From assembly GCA_016522385.1 (NCBI GenBank), contig JAEKFU010000435.1:1-14971 (forward strand): 14,971 nt of DNA. Direction: 5' to 3'. The notes below the pieces were generated by a model, which saw only the letters and a list, made by a program, of their open reading frames with translations, did not search any database and was not told the origin of the DNA. The number at the start of each line of letters is the position of its first letter. Positions within the stretch are counted from its first letter, which is position 1. The DNA comes from Pseudomonadota bacterium (GTDB lineage Bacteria > Pseudomonadota > Alphaproteobacteria > Rhizobiales > Aestuariivirgaceae). Position numbers and translations under genes: made by a program. Shown here piece after piece: positions 1 to 7,773 of this stretch.

Positions 1-75
1 CATAATGCCACCAGCGTACCCCTCAATATTTGCATAATCGTACCACGCACTTTTCAATTCGCGCGTCATGCAAAC

Positions 76-81
76 GGGAGG
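76..81 (+). promoter_or_regulatory. Ribosome binding site that sets the monooxygenase start
   Basis: GGGAGG lies 7 nt before the ATG at 89. It falls inside the reading frame opened by the earlier ATG at 68, which has no such site. This favours the shorter protein. Confidence 0.6.
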
Positions 82-88
82 TCATGCA

Positions 89-1882
89 ATGAGCGATAAC
101 CCCACAAGACAGGTAACTGACTGGCTAAGCGGTTTCGACAAGGCTCTGGCTTCAGGCGACGTGGCAGCGGTCGTCAGTATGTTCGACGAAGACAGCTACT
201 GGCGCGATCTTGTCACGTTTACTTGGAACATCAAGACGATGGAGGGCCGCGATCAGATCCGCGACATGTTGGAGGCTCAGCTCGCACATGCCAAGCCGGG
301 CAATTGGGCGCTGGAAGGCGAGGCGACACATGCCGACGGCGTCACCGAGGGCTGGATCACTTTTGAAACCCAGTCTGCACGCGGCAAGGGTCATATCAGG
401 CTGAAAGGCGATAAGTGCTGGACCCTGCTGACCACTATGGTCGAACTCAAGGGCCATGAGGAGAAAAAAGGCCCAACCCGCGAGAACGGCGTGGCGCATG
501 GCGCCTTCAAGGACCGCAAGACATGGGCTGAAGCCAAGGCGGATGAAGAGGCTGAACTCGGCTATACGCGCCAACCCTACTGCGTGATCGTCGGCGGGGG
601 GCAGGGCGGCATCGGCCTTGGCGCCCGCATGAAACGACTTGGAGTGCCGACCATTATCATTGAGAAGAACGAGCGGCCGGGCGACAGCTGGCGTAAGCGC
701 TATAAGTCGCTGTGTCTGCACGATCCGGTCTGGTACGACCATATGCCCTATCTGCCGTTCCCGGAGCACTGGCCGGTTTTTTCTCCGAAGGACAAGCTTG
801 GCGATTGGCTGGAGATGTACACCAAGGTGATGGAACTCAACTATTGGGGCTCCAGCGAGTGTACCGGCGCCACCTATGATCAAGCGGCCGGTGTGTGGAC
901 GCTGCATGTCAACCGCAACGGCGAGAAGGTGATTTTGAAGCCGAAGCAGTTGATCCTGGCCACCGGTATGTCCGGTGTTCCGAACGTGCCCCAGTTTGCC
1001 GGCGCCGACAAGTTCAAGGGCGATCAGCACCATTCCAGCAAGCATCCCGGCGGTGAAGGCTACGCAGGCAAGAAATGCATCGTCATTGGCTCCAACAACT
1101 CGGCCCACGATATCTGTGCCGACCTGTGGGAGAACGGCGCCGATGTCACCATGGTACAACGCTCATCAACCCACATCGCCAAGTCTGACACCTTGATGGA
1201 GTTGGCCCTCGGCCCGATCTACTCCGAGGAAGCAGTAAAGAACGGCATCGATCACCACACCGCCGATCTGATTTTTGCCTCGATCCCCTATAAGATCATG
1301 CATACGTTGCAAAAACCGGCTTACGACGAAATGGCCAAGCGCGATGCCGACCTCTATGAGCGACTTGAAAAGGCCGGCTTCATGCTCGACTTCGGCGATG
1401 ATGGCTCCGGCCTGTTCATGAAATATCTGCGCCGCGGTTCCGGCTACTATATCGACGTCGGCGCTTCCGATTTGGTCGCCGACGGCCACATCAAGCTCAA
1501 GAGCGGTGTCTCCGTTGAAGAGATCACCGAGAATTCAGTGAGGTTCAATGACGGCAGCGAGTTGCCGGCCGACCTTATCGTCTATGCCACCGGATACGGT
1601 TCGATGAACGGCTGGGCAGCCGGCCTCATCTCCCAGGAGGTTGCCGACAAAGTTGGCAAGTGCTGGGGGCTCGGTTCCGGCACCACCAAGGACCCGGGGC
1701 CGTGGGAGGGTGAGCTGCGCAACATGTGGAAGCCGACCCACCAGGAGGCCCTGTGGTTCCACGGCGGCAACCTGCACCAGTCGCGCCACTATTCCCAGTT
1801 CCTGTCGCTGCAGATCAAGGCGCGAATGGAAGGCGTCGCGACGCCCGTCTACGGCATGGGTGAAGTGCATCACTTGCAATAG
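89..1882 (+). CDS. NTF2-like / flavin-containing monooxygenase fusion, NAD(P)/FAD-dependent
   Basis: Predicted class B-type flavoprotein monooxygenase of 597 aa, likely cytosolic; FAD- and NAD(P)H-dependent oxygenation is inferred from the family and the substrate is unknown. Residues about 9-125 look like an NTF2/SnoaL-type domain (FDKALASGDVAAVVSMFDED, then WRDLVTFTW). The first Rossmann motif, VGGGQGGIGLG, starts near residue 168 and is followed by an acidic strand end (IIIEKNERPGDSW). An FMO-fingerprint-like FKGDQHHS lies near 309-316, a second dinucleotide motif VIGSNNSAHD near 332, and the ATG motifs LILATGMSG and IVYATGYGS near 288-296 and 497-505. An in-frame ATG at 68 adds seven residues, but GGGAGG at 76-81 sits 7 nt before the ATG at 89, so 89 is preferred. 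No operon partner is visible downstream. Alternatives are a Baeyer-Villiger or N-hydroxylating monooxygenase; the family call is firm and the reaction is not. Confidence 0.88.
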   Translation: MSDNPTRQVTDWLSGFDKALASGDVAAVVSMFDEDSYWRDLVTFTWNIKTMEGRDQIRDMLEAQLAHAKPGNWALEGEATHADGVTEGWITFETQSARGKGHIRLKGDKCWTLLTTMVELKGHEEKKGPTRENGVAHGAFKDRKTWAEAKADEEAELGYTRQPYCVIVGGGQGGIGLGARMKRLGVPTIIIEKNERPGDSWRKRYKSLCLHDPVWYDHMPYLPFPEHWPVFSPKDKLGDWLEMYTKVMELNYWGSSECTGATYDQAAGVWTLHVNRNGEKVILKPKQLILATGMSGVPNVPQFAGADKFKGDQHHSSKHPGGEGYAGKKCIVIGSNNSAHDICADLWENGADVTMVQRSSTHIAKSDTLMELALGPIYSEEAVKNGIDHHTADLIFASIPYKIMHTLQKPAYDEMAKRDADLYERLEKAGFMLDFGDDGSGLFMKYLRRGSGYYIDVGASDLVADGHIKLKSGVSVEEITENSVRFNDGSELPADLIVYATGYGSMNGWAAGLISQEVADKVGKCWGLGSGTTKDPGPWEGELRNMWKPTHQEALWFHGGNLHQSRHYSQFLSLQIKARMEGVATPVYGMGEVHHLQ

Positions 1883-2082
1883 CCGGATTTGAGTGCTGTT
1901 GGTCGTCCAGTTCACCCGGATGAAACTAGCCTTCAGATCCCCTTGCGCCTGATTGCAGAGTCTTCGAAATCGTACCGCAGGGCGCGTCTTCTTCCTGCCG
2001 CTATCAGTATGTTGGTGCTATAGGGTTCGACATCTGTGTCGCCAGAGCGCTTCGTGTTGATTTGCAACGGATCTGTCGTAGC

Positions 2083-2125
2083 GATTTTCCGGTAGTGACT
2101 GTTGCGCCGGACTTGCCGGAAAATC
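2083..2125. repeat. Perfect 10-bp inverted repeat upstream of the cyclase
   Basis: GATTTTCCGG at 2083-2092 is exactly complementary to CCGGAAAATC at 2116-2125, with a 23-nt loop. It lies 75 bp before the GTG start of the cyclase. In RNA it would form a stable stem; in DNA it could be an operator. No T tract follows, so an ordinary terminator is unlikely. Confidence 0.55.
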
Positions 2126-2186
2126 TCCCACCCGTGACAAGCAGAATTGTCTCCAACTCAACACGAAATGCTCCGGCTCGGTCAGT

Positions 2187-2192
2187 GAGGGA
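2187..2192 (+). promoter_or_regulatory. Ribosome binding site that sets the cyclase GTG start
   Basis: GAGGGA lies 7 nt before the GTG at 2200. That GTG puts a short polar stretch directly before the first membrane segment, as expected for this protein type. The longer TTG start at 2062 has no comparable site. Confidence 0.6.
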
Positions 2193-2199
2193 AATCTGC

Positions 2200-4005
2200 G
2201 TGACCAACACCGCAAACAACCGGTTCAATGTCTCGATCTCCGTCCTGCTGGTGGTGGCGATCGGCGGCCTTGTCTCGTTGGCCGCAGGCGCGGTCTTGAT
2301 CCTGTCTGTCTATGCCAATTTCAAGAACACCTCCGAACTCGTAGTTGAGTCCGCTGAGGCGTTCATGGAGAATCTGGAAGATGACGTCACGCAGTATTTA
2401 TTGCCGGCGCAGAACCTCGTTGACTATCTCGTAAAGCAGGCGGCAAACGGCAATTTCGATCCCTCGATAAAGCAGGAGGCGGTTCTGGTCCTCAGCGGCG
2501 CTCTGGCCGCCGCGCCACAAATTTCCAATATCGCCATTTGGCAGCCGGACGGTCGTGAGTTGCTGCTTCAGCGTGGAGAAGACCAAAAGCTGGTATTCGA
2601 GTCCGAGGATAACCTGAATGCGCAAGACTTGAAGTCATTCCTGGCCCGGGTTCGCGACGGGCGCAAGACAGTGTGGAATCAGCCGTTCAGAGTCGGGCGC
2701 AACACACTAATCACAGTGGTCGCACCGCTCCATCGCGGCGAACAGTATCTTGGCGTTGCCGGCGCCGCCATTTCGCTCCGGCAACTTTCCGCATTGGTCG
2801 AGAGTTTGAGCAAGGCCTACGGCACGACCGGATTTATCCTCTATGGCAAGGACCATCTGCTGGCACACGCGCGCCTGCCCGAATTGCCAGTAGACAAGCT
2901 GAGCCGGGATAACCCGCTGCACAGGGTTGACGCCCTTGACGATCCAGTAGTGCGAAACTTTCTCGATCAGCCGGTAGAATTCACGCCGGAAAGCAAGGCG
3001 TTCGTTGCCCGCGATTTCTTTGTGGGCGGCCGGCCCTATGTCGTCTTGACCCGCAATTTCGAAGAATTCGGCGCTGTGCCCTGGATTCTCGGTCAGTATT
3101 CGCCAAGGAGTGACTGGGATACCCAGATCAGACGGCTGGACAGGTCGGTGATGGGAGGCGTGGCTTTGCTCATTTTGGCTATCCTGGCGGCAGTGTTTCT
3201 GGCTCGCAGTATCGCCGCACCGGTGCGCAGCACAGCCGCAGCCGCACTAAAGGTTGGTGCCCTCGACCTCGAGCAAATTGAGCGACTGCCGCCGTCGCGC
3301 ATTACCGAACTCAACAACCAGGCCATGGCTTTTAACCAGATGTTGGATGGGTTGAGTTGGTTTCAAACCTATGTACCTCGCCAGCTGGTACGCCGCTTAG
3401 TTCGGAAAAGCGATCAGATATCAATCGAGTCCCGCGAGCGGGAACTGACCGTGATGTTCACCGACATTATTGGCTTTACCGCAATGTCTGAAACCAAGAC
3501 GCCCACAGCAATTGCCGATATGCTCAACCGGCACTTTGAAATCCTCTATCAGTGCATCGAGGCCGAGGGCGGCACGCTCGACAAATATATCGGTGATGCA
3601 GTGATGGCCTTTTGGGGGGCGCCGGAAGACCAGCCCGACCATGCCGCACGCGCTTGCCGGGCGGCTCTCGCTGCAAAAACTGCCCTGGAAGAGATGGCAC
3701 CGGAACAACGGGTCAAGATCGCCATTCACACCGGTCCGCTGATCGTCGGCAATATCGGCGCCGTCGGGCGCATGAACTATACGGTCATTGGCGACACGGT
3801 GAACACCTGCAGTCGGATCGAAAAACTGGCTGGCGAACTCGATGCCGGCGAGGCGGCGATCATGTTGATCAGCGATGCTACAGCAGCGCAAATTGGTAAC
3901 GGTTTCCAACTGGAAGGAGCGGGAGATTTTCAGCTCAAGGGCCGTGCCAATCCGGTCACCGTCTATCGACTTATGGATCAAAACTCGCCCGACCAGTCAA
4001 TTTGA
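2200..4005 (+). CDS. Membrane-anchored class III adenylate cyclase with Cache-like sensor
   Basis: Predicted inner-membrane cyclase of 601 aa making cAMP from ATP. A first membrane segment (about 13-36) is followed by a periplasmic Cache-like sensor region (about 45-300), a second membrane segment (about 318-335), a HAMP-like linker (about 336-386) and the catalytic domain (about 413-595). Metal-binding aspartates are visible as D422 in FTDIIGFT and D466 in YIGDAVMAFWG. The purine-selecting pair is K462 (LDKYIGD) and D532 (VIGDTVN), which is the adenylate rather than guanylate pattern. The transition-state residues N535 and R539 are present (VNTCSR). All key catalytic residues are therefore intact. 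The ligand sensed cannot be read from the sequence. The GTG start is chosen over an upstream TTG because of GAGGGA at 2187. The last 28 bp overlap the end of the convergent DUF1326 gene. Confidence 0.9.
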   Translation: MTNTANNRFNVSISVLLVVAIGGLVSLAAGAVLILSVYANFKNTSELVVESAEAFMENLEDDVTQYLLPAQNLVDYLVKQAANGNFDPSIKQEAVLVLSGALAAAPQISNIAIWQPDGRELLLQRGEDQKLVFESEDNLNAQDLKSFLARVRDGRKTVWNQPFRVGRNTLITVVAPLHRGEQYLGVAGAAISLRQLSALVESLSKAYGTTGFILYGKDHLLAHARLPELPVDKLSRDNPLHRVDALDDPVVRNFLDQPVEFTPESKAFVARDFFVGGRPYVVLTRNFEEFGAVPWILGQYSPRSDWDTQIRRLDRSVMGGVALLILAILAAVFLARSIAAPVRSTAAAALKVGALDLEQIERLPPSRITELNNQAMAFNQMLDGLSWFQTYVPRQLVRRLVRKSDQISIESRERELTVMFTDIIGFTAMSETKTPTAIADMLNRHFEILYQCIEAEGGTLDKYIGDAVMAFWGAPEDQPDHAARACRAALAAKTALEEMAPEQRVKIAIHTGPLIVGNIGAVGRMNYTVIGDTVNTCSRIEKLAGELDAGEAAIMLISDATAAQIGNGFQLEGAGDFQLKGRANPVTVYRLMDQNSPDQSI

Positions 4006-4589
4006 CAGATCTCGGCACTGCGGCCCTCGAAGTTCCAGACGCGGCCAAAAGCCCGTACGCGACCCAAATTCGACTGCGCCACGGTGATATCCGGTCCCAT
4101 CCAATATCCGGTGTTGGTCACCACGACATCACGCGCCTCATCGGGGCCGGAAATTGGCTCAATCTCCCCCTTTATAAACTTGCCTACCGTAAAACGTCGC
4201 TTCTTGCCTTCGGTTTCGAAAGTAATCGGGGCCCTCTCGGCTGCAAGAAACTCACCAACCAGAACACCGAACAAGCCGGTCGTACCTTTCGCCCGGCCCG
4301 AGAAGATCGCCACCAAGCCCTCAAAGGCCTCATCAGACGCGCGATCGTCGATATAGGCGGCCGCCTTCCAGTTGCCGCGCCCCATCGGTCCGGGAATATC
4401 GATCATCAGACCGACATTGAGACCCGACAGATCATGATCTTGATAGTGGCCTTCATCGATCCGGACACCGGACCAGGCCTGGCAGAACCCCTCCGTCGGC
4501 GGATGTTGCCCGAGCGAAACCACGCACGGGCAAAACACGGTGCAGTTGCAGTTGAGGATGAGCTCCCCCTTGATGTTCCATCTACCCAT
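3978..4589 (-). CDS. DUF1326 domain protein with N-terminal CxC...CxC motif
   Basis: A protein of 203 aa covering a complete DUF1326-like sequence; the family's function is unknown. The N-terminal NCNCTVFCPC places cysteines at 14, 16, 20 and 22, with another at 36, which suggests metal or thiol chemistry (inference). Other family-like pieces are DIPGPMGRGNWKAAAYIDD near 64-82 and IFSGRAKGTTGLFG near 95-108. The frame is open further upstream to 4751, but the ATG at 4589 has TCCCTC (GAGGGA on the coding strand) 6 nt upstream and starts at the usual MGRWNIKGE. The gene is divergent from the methyltransferase, with 163 bp between them, and it overlaps the cyclase end by 28 bp. DUF1326 genes are often found with a DUF2182 membrane protein; none is present here. 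Confidence 0.85.
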   Translation of the reverse strand: MGRWNIKGELILNCNCTVFCPCVVSLGQHPPTEGFCQAWSGVRIDEGHYQDHDLSGLNVGLMIDIPGPMGRGNWKAAAYIDDRASDEAFEGLVAIFSGRAKGTTGLFGVLVGEFLAAERAPITFETEGKKRRFTVGKFIKGEIEPISGPDEARDVVVTNTGYWMGPDITVAQSNLGRVRAFGRVWNFEGRSAEICQIDWSGEF

Positions 4590-4752
4590 GATGTGTCCCT
4601 CAGTCGTCCAAAATCTCGTTCCAGCGAGTCGGTCGCACGAGCAGGCGCGGTTTATGTCATCGGACCCGGGCGCACGCGACTCAAAGCTAGCCAGAAACCA
4701 AATGGGCCACGTCAGCACCATAACCTGAATCTCAACAGACCCTAGGTTCACA

Positions 4753-5373
4753 ATGGGTTTTTACGACAAATACATCTTGCCGAGGGCACTCAATTGGTCC
4801 TGCAGCCTCAAACCGGTCCGCATGCAGCGCCAGAAGGTCGTGCCGCTGGCTGAAGGCTGCGTGCTGGAAATCGGCATCGGTTCCGGCCTCAACTTGCCCT
4901 ATTACGATCCGGACAAGATCGAACGGATCATCGGCCTCGATCCGGCCGAAGAGATGCTGAGCTTTGCTAAACGCCAGTCTGCCGACCTGCCTTTCGAAGT
5001 CGAGTACCTCGCCTTGGAAGGCGAGAGCATTCCCCTTGAGGCCGAGAGTGTTGACACTGTTCTCGTCACCTACACGCTGTGCACCATTCCCGATGCCATC
5101 TCGGCCTTGCGCGGCATGCGCAATGTGCTCAAGCAGAGCGGCCGCCTCATCTTCTGCGAACATGGCAAGGCTCCAGATGAATCGGTCCGGCGCTGGCAGG
5201 ATCGACTTAATCCGCTGTGGGGCAAGTTGGCCGGCGGCTGTAACCTTAACCGGGATATTCCCGCGATGATCGATGCGGGCGGATTCGCCATAGACACGCT
5301 TGACACCATGTACCTGCCAGGCAGTCCGCGCTTTGCCGGATTCAACTACTGGGGAACCGCGCGGCGACGCTGA
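4753..5373 (+). CDS. Class I SAM-dependent methyltransferase, METTL7/TMT1-like
   Basis: A protein of 206 aa with the Rossmann-fold methyltransferase pattern. Motif I is LEIGIGSGLN at residues 38-47, and the acidic motif II residue is D63 (IIGLDPAEEML). DTVLVTYTLCTIPD near 101-114 corresponds to motif IV, and LKQSGRLIFCEHG near 126-138 to motif VI. The later segment RLNPLWGKLAGGCNLNRDIP (151-170) resembles what I recall of the same place in animal METTL7/TMT1 proteins (thiol S-methyltransferases), which suggests this subgroup rather than UbiE proper. The methyl acceptor is unknown. The ATG at 4753 has only a weak AGG upstream, but it is the first methionine and gives a normal N-terminus. No membrane anchor is evident. 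Confidence 0.82.
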   Translation: MGFYDKYILPRALNWSCSLKPVRMQRQKVVPLAEGCVLEIGIGSGLNLPYYDPDKIERIIGLDPAEEMLSFAKRQSADLPFEVEYLALEGESIPLEAESVDTVLVTYTLCTIPDAISALRGMRNVLKQSGRLIFCEHGKAPDESVRRWQDRLNPLWGKLAGGCNLNRDIPAMIDAGGFAIDTLDTMYLPGSPRFAGFNYWGTARRR

Positions 5374-5395
5374 AGCCGGTCGACTGAACTTGAGT

Positions 5396-5473
5396 CTGCA
5401 GGGCCCAGAATCGGAGGAAAACGCCTCTTCGCTCAGACGAAAACGGGATCTTCCGCTTGGCTTGGCCCTGCAG
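5396..5473. repeat. Perfect 10-bp inverted repeat between convergent genes
   Basis: CTGCAGGGCC at 5396-5405 pairs exactly with GGCCCTGCAG at 5464-5473, enclosing 58 nt. The insert contains a smaller GAGG-AAAACG-CCTC hairpin. It lies between the ends of the methyltransferase and fasciclin genes. It could be a bidirectional end structure or a dispersed intergenic palindromic element; the sequence alone does not decide. Confidence 0.45.
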
Positions 5474-5538
5474 GTGAAGTGCTGGAAAATCGCCACACCA
5501 GTTTCGCTCTCAGATGTGGCAACACGTCTTGTCGCTGA

Positions 5539-6024
5539 CTAGTTCTTGGGCAGGATCACTGCATCGATGACGTGGATCACGCCGTTGTCGGCAGCTATAT
5601 CAGCTTGTGTCACCGTGGCGTTGTCGATCTTTACGCCGGACGATGCATCAATCTTCACTTCGCTGCCTTGCACTGTCTTTGCCGACATCATCTTGCCGGC
5701 GATATCCCCGGACATCACCTTGCCCGGTACGACATGGTAGGTCAGGATCTGCACGAGTTTGTCCTTGTTCTCAGGTTTCAGCAGATCTTCCACCGTGCCC
5801 GCCGGAAGTTTGGCGAATGCATCATCCGTAGGTGCAAACACGGTAAACGGCCCGGTGCCCTTCAAAGTGTCGACGAGGTCAGCGGCTTTCACAGCTGCAA
5901 CCAGCGTGTTGAATGAACCTGCACCAACGGCAGTATCAACGATATCGGCGGCATTTGCAGCAGCAGTGCTGAAAGCCATTGCGATACCTGCAACAGTGGA
6001 AAGCGCAAATTTGCGGAATGTCAT
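5539..6024 (-). CDS. Secreted fasciclin (FAS1) domain protein
   Basis: A protein of 161 aa that is a single FAS1 domain behind a Sec signal peptide. The N-terminus MTFRKFALSTVAGIAMAFS is basic then hydrophobic, with a likely signal peptidase I cut after AANA at residue 25. The conserved H1 box reads TVFAPTDDAF (61-70) and the C-terminal H2-like box reads NGVIHVIDAVILPKN at the end. YHVVPGKV near 97-104 is also typical. FAS1 proteins mediate adhesion or other extracellular binding; no specific partner can be inferred. The start is supported by GAGGAG on the coding strand 9 nt upstream. The gene stands alone, and its upstream region carries a short repeated motif (6165-6195). Confidence 0.93.
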   Translation of the reverse strand: MTFRKFALSTVAGIAMAFSTAAANAADIVDTAVGAGSFNTLVAAVKAADLVDTLKGTGPFTVFAPTDDAFAKLPAGTVEDLLKPENKDKLVQILTYHVVPGKVMSGDIAGKMMSAKTVQGSEVKIDASSGVKIDNATVTQADIAADNGVIHVIDAVILPKN

Positions 6025-6164
6025 TGGGTACTACTCCTCAGGTTGGATTGACGACCGGGGGTACGCCGGTTGCAAGCAGCTGGATGTTTCGTTTCCGCCA
6101 TCAGAAATTTGAACGGTTGCAACGGAAAATTTGGATGCCGTGGTGATCCATCTTCACATTGCCA

Positions 6165-6195
6165 CAATTGGAGTTCGAAGAACCAATTGAGTTCG
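6165..6195. repeat. Direct and inverted repeat upstream of the fasciclin gene
   Basis: CAATTGGAGTTCG (6165-6177) is followed by the near copy CAATTGAGTTCG (6184-6195), with a 19-bp period, close to two helical turns. The same bases also give a perfect 7-bp inverted repeat, CAATTGG/CCAATTG, around TTCGAA. It lies about 140-170 bp upstream of the fasciclin start. This fits a two-site operator, but that is only inference. Confidence 0.35.
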
Positions 6196-6249
6196 TCCAG
6201 CCGACATTTGCCGTCCGCTAGAATTTGCAAAGCGTGCATTCCAAGAGAA

Positions 6250-6277
6250 GAGCCGGGGCAAACTGATGCCCCGGCTC
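6250..6277 (-). terminator. Intrinsic-type terminator of the glnBA operon
   Basis: GAGCCGGGGC (6250-6259) and GCCCCGGCTC (6268-6277) form a perfect 10-bp GC-rich stem with an 8-nt loop, starting 28 bp past the glnA stop. On the minus strand it is followed by TTCTCTT, a modest T-rich tail. The position and stem make it the likely end of glnBA transcription. Confidence 0.75.
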
Positions 6278-6304
6278 CTTGGCCTCAGTCTTACGAGGGA
6301 GTGC

Positions 6305-7723
6305 TCAGACTGAGTAATACATGTCGAATTCAACCGGGTGAGGCGTGTGCTCAAAACGAATGACTTCTTCCATTTTCAGCTCGATATAGGCATCGATCTG
6401 ATCATCGGTGAACACGCCGCCCTTGGTCAGGAACTCTCGGTCCGCATCCAGGCATTCCACCGCCTCGCGCAGCGAACCGCAAACCGTCGGGATGCCCTCT
6501 AGTTCCGCCGGTGGCAAATCATACAGGTTCTTGTCCATTGGATCGCCCGGGTGGACCTTGTTGAGGATGCCGTCCATGCCGGCCATCAGGATGGCCGCAA
6601 AACATAGATAAGGATTAGCCGTCGGATCCGGGAACCGCACCTCGACGCGTTTGGCATTCGGGCTGGTGGCGTGTGGAATGCGGCAAGACGCTGAGCGGTT
6701 GCGCGACGAGTAGGCCAGCAACACCGGTGCCTCGTAGCCCGGCACCAGCCGCTTGTAGGAGTTGGTCGAGGCATTGGTCAGTGCATTGACCGCCTTGGCA
6801 TGCTTGATCACACCGCCGATGAAATACAAGCAGGTCTCCGAAAGGTCGGCATACTGGCTGCCGGCGAACAACGGTTTGCCGTCGTTCCAGATCGAGAAAT
6901 GGCAATGCATGCCCGTACCATTGTCGCCATAGACCGGCTTGGGCATGAATGTGGCCGACTTGCCGTAGGCATGGGCAACATTGTGCACGGCATATTTGTA
7001 GATCTGCATATGATCAGCCATGGTGGTGAGCGGCTGGAACCTCATGCCCAACTCATGCTGGGCAGCACCAACCTCATGGTGATGCTTTTCGGTCGTCACG
7101 CCCATGGCCTTCATCACCGACAGCATTTCCGAGCGCAGGTCTTGGGCGGAATCTACCGGATTGACCGGGAAGTAGCCGCCCTTAGTGCGCGGTCGGTGGC
7201 CGAGATTGCCCATCTCGTATTCGGTATCGGCATTGGTTGGTAATTCGACGGAATCCAACTGAACACTCGTGTTGTAGGGATCAGCAGCAAAACGCACGTC
7301 GTCGAAGACGAAAAACTCTGCTTCCGGTCCGACATAGACCGTGTCACCCGTCTTGGTCTGCTTAACGTAAGCCTCGGCCTTCTTTGCCGTCATGCGAGGA
7401 TCGCGGCCATAGGCTTCACCAGTCTCCGGTTCCAGAACGTCGCAGAACACGGCGAGTGTCGACTGCCCATAGAACGGGTCGATATGGGCAGTTTCCACAT
7501 CGGGCATCAAGTTCATGTCGGACTCGTTGATCTCCTTCCAACCGGCGATAGATGACCCGTCGAACATCACGCCATCTGCGAATGTGTCTTCATCAATGAT
7601 CGGTTCAGCGAAACTGACGTGTTGCAACTTACCTCTCGGATCGGTGAACCGGAAATCCACATACTGGATATCCTGGTCCTTGATCATTTTCAGAACGGAA
7701 TTTGCATCTTTGGTTTTTGCCAT
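6305..7723 (-). CDS. glnA: Glutamine synthetase type I (GSI-beta)
   Basis: ATP-dependent ligation of ammonia to glutamate, forming the cytosolic dodecameric enzyme. The length of 472 aa is normal for the family. Visible signatures include MFDGSS (53-58), the metal-binding region PEAEFF (133-138), KPVYGDNGTGMHCHFS (262-277), the ATP/glutamate site NRSASCRIP (342-350) and RVEVRFPDPTANPYL. KNLYDLPPAE carries Tyr401, equivalent to the adenylylation tyrosine, so control by the GlnE adenylyltransferase is expected. A ribosome binding site (AGAGGA on the coding strand) is 5 nt from the ATG. The gene follows glnB after 50 bp and ends at a strong hairpin. Transcription probably comes from the sigma-54 promoter upstream of glnB. 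Confidence 0.98.
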   Translation of the reverse strand: MAKTKDANSVLKMIKDQDIQYVDFRFTDPRGKLQHVSFAEPIIDEDTFADGVMFDGSSIAGWKEINESDMNLMPDVETAHIDPFYGQSTLAVFCDVLEPETGEAYGRDPRMTAKKAEAYVKQTKTGDTVYVGPEAEFFVFDDVRFAADPYNTSVQLDSVELPTNADTEYEMGNLGHRPRTKGGYFPVNPVDSAQDLRSEMLSVMKAMGVTTEKHHHEVGAAQHELGMRFQPLTTMADHMQIYKYAVHNVAHAYGKSATFMPKPVYGDNGTGMHCHFSIWNDGKPLFAGSQYADLSETCLYFIGGVIKHAKAVNALTNASTNSYKRLVPGYEAPVLLAYSSRNRSASCRIPHATSPNAKRVEVRFPDPTANPYLCFAAILMAGMDGILNKVHPGDPMDKNLYDLPPAELEGIPTVCGSLREAVECLDADREFLTKGGVFTDDQIDAYIELKMEEVIRFEHTPHPVEFDMYYSV

Positions 7724-7773
7724 GGTGGTCCTCTTTTTCTAGCGGTCTGCCTGTTTGACGTGGGTTAGGGATA

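Larger units (their letters stand above)
1883..2199. other. 317-bp gap between the monooxygenase and the cyclase
   Basis: No gene is supported here. The cyclase frame is open back to a TTG at 2062, but the encoded stretch is not protein-like compared with the rest and has no ribosome binding site. The region contains the 10-bp inverted repeat at 2083-2125. I could not identify a convincing sigma-70 promoter or a terminator for the monooxygenase gene. Confidence 0.5.

Noticed and set aside
152..1159. Long minus-strand frame of 335 codons opposite the monooxygenase
   Set aside because: It is antisense to a gene with clear FAD and NAD(P) motifs, has no domain-like sequence, and is explained by the GC bias of the coding strand.
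2062..2199. TTG-initiated N-terminal extension of the cyclase
   Set aside because: The extension has no ribosome binding site, overlaps a perfect inverted repeat and would place 46 extra residues before the first membrane segment.
4002..4745. Plus-strand frame of 247 codons across the DUF1326 region
   Set aside because: It is a shadow of the DUF1326 gene, whose cysteine motif, ribosome binding site and family length are all good.
4732..5496. Minus-strand frame of 254 codons opposite the methyltransferase
   Set aside because: The plus strand has all the methyltransferase motifs; the minus translation shows no recognisable domain.
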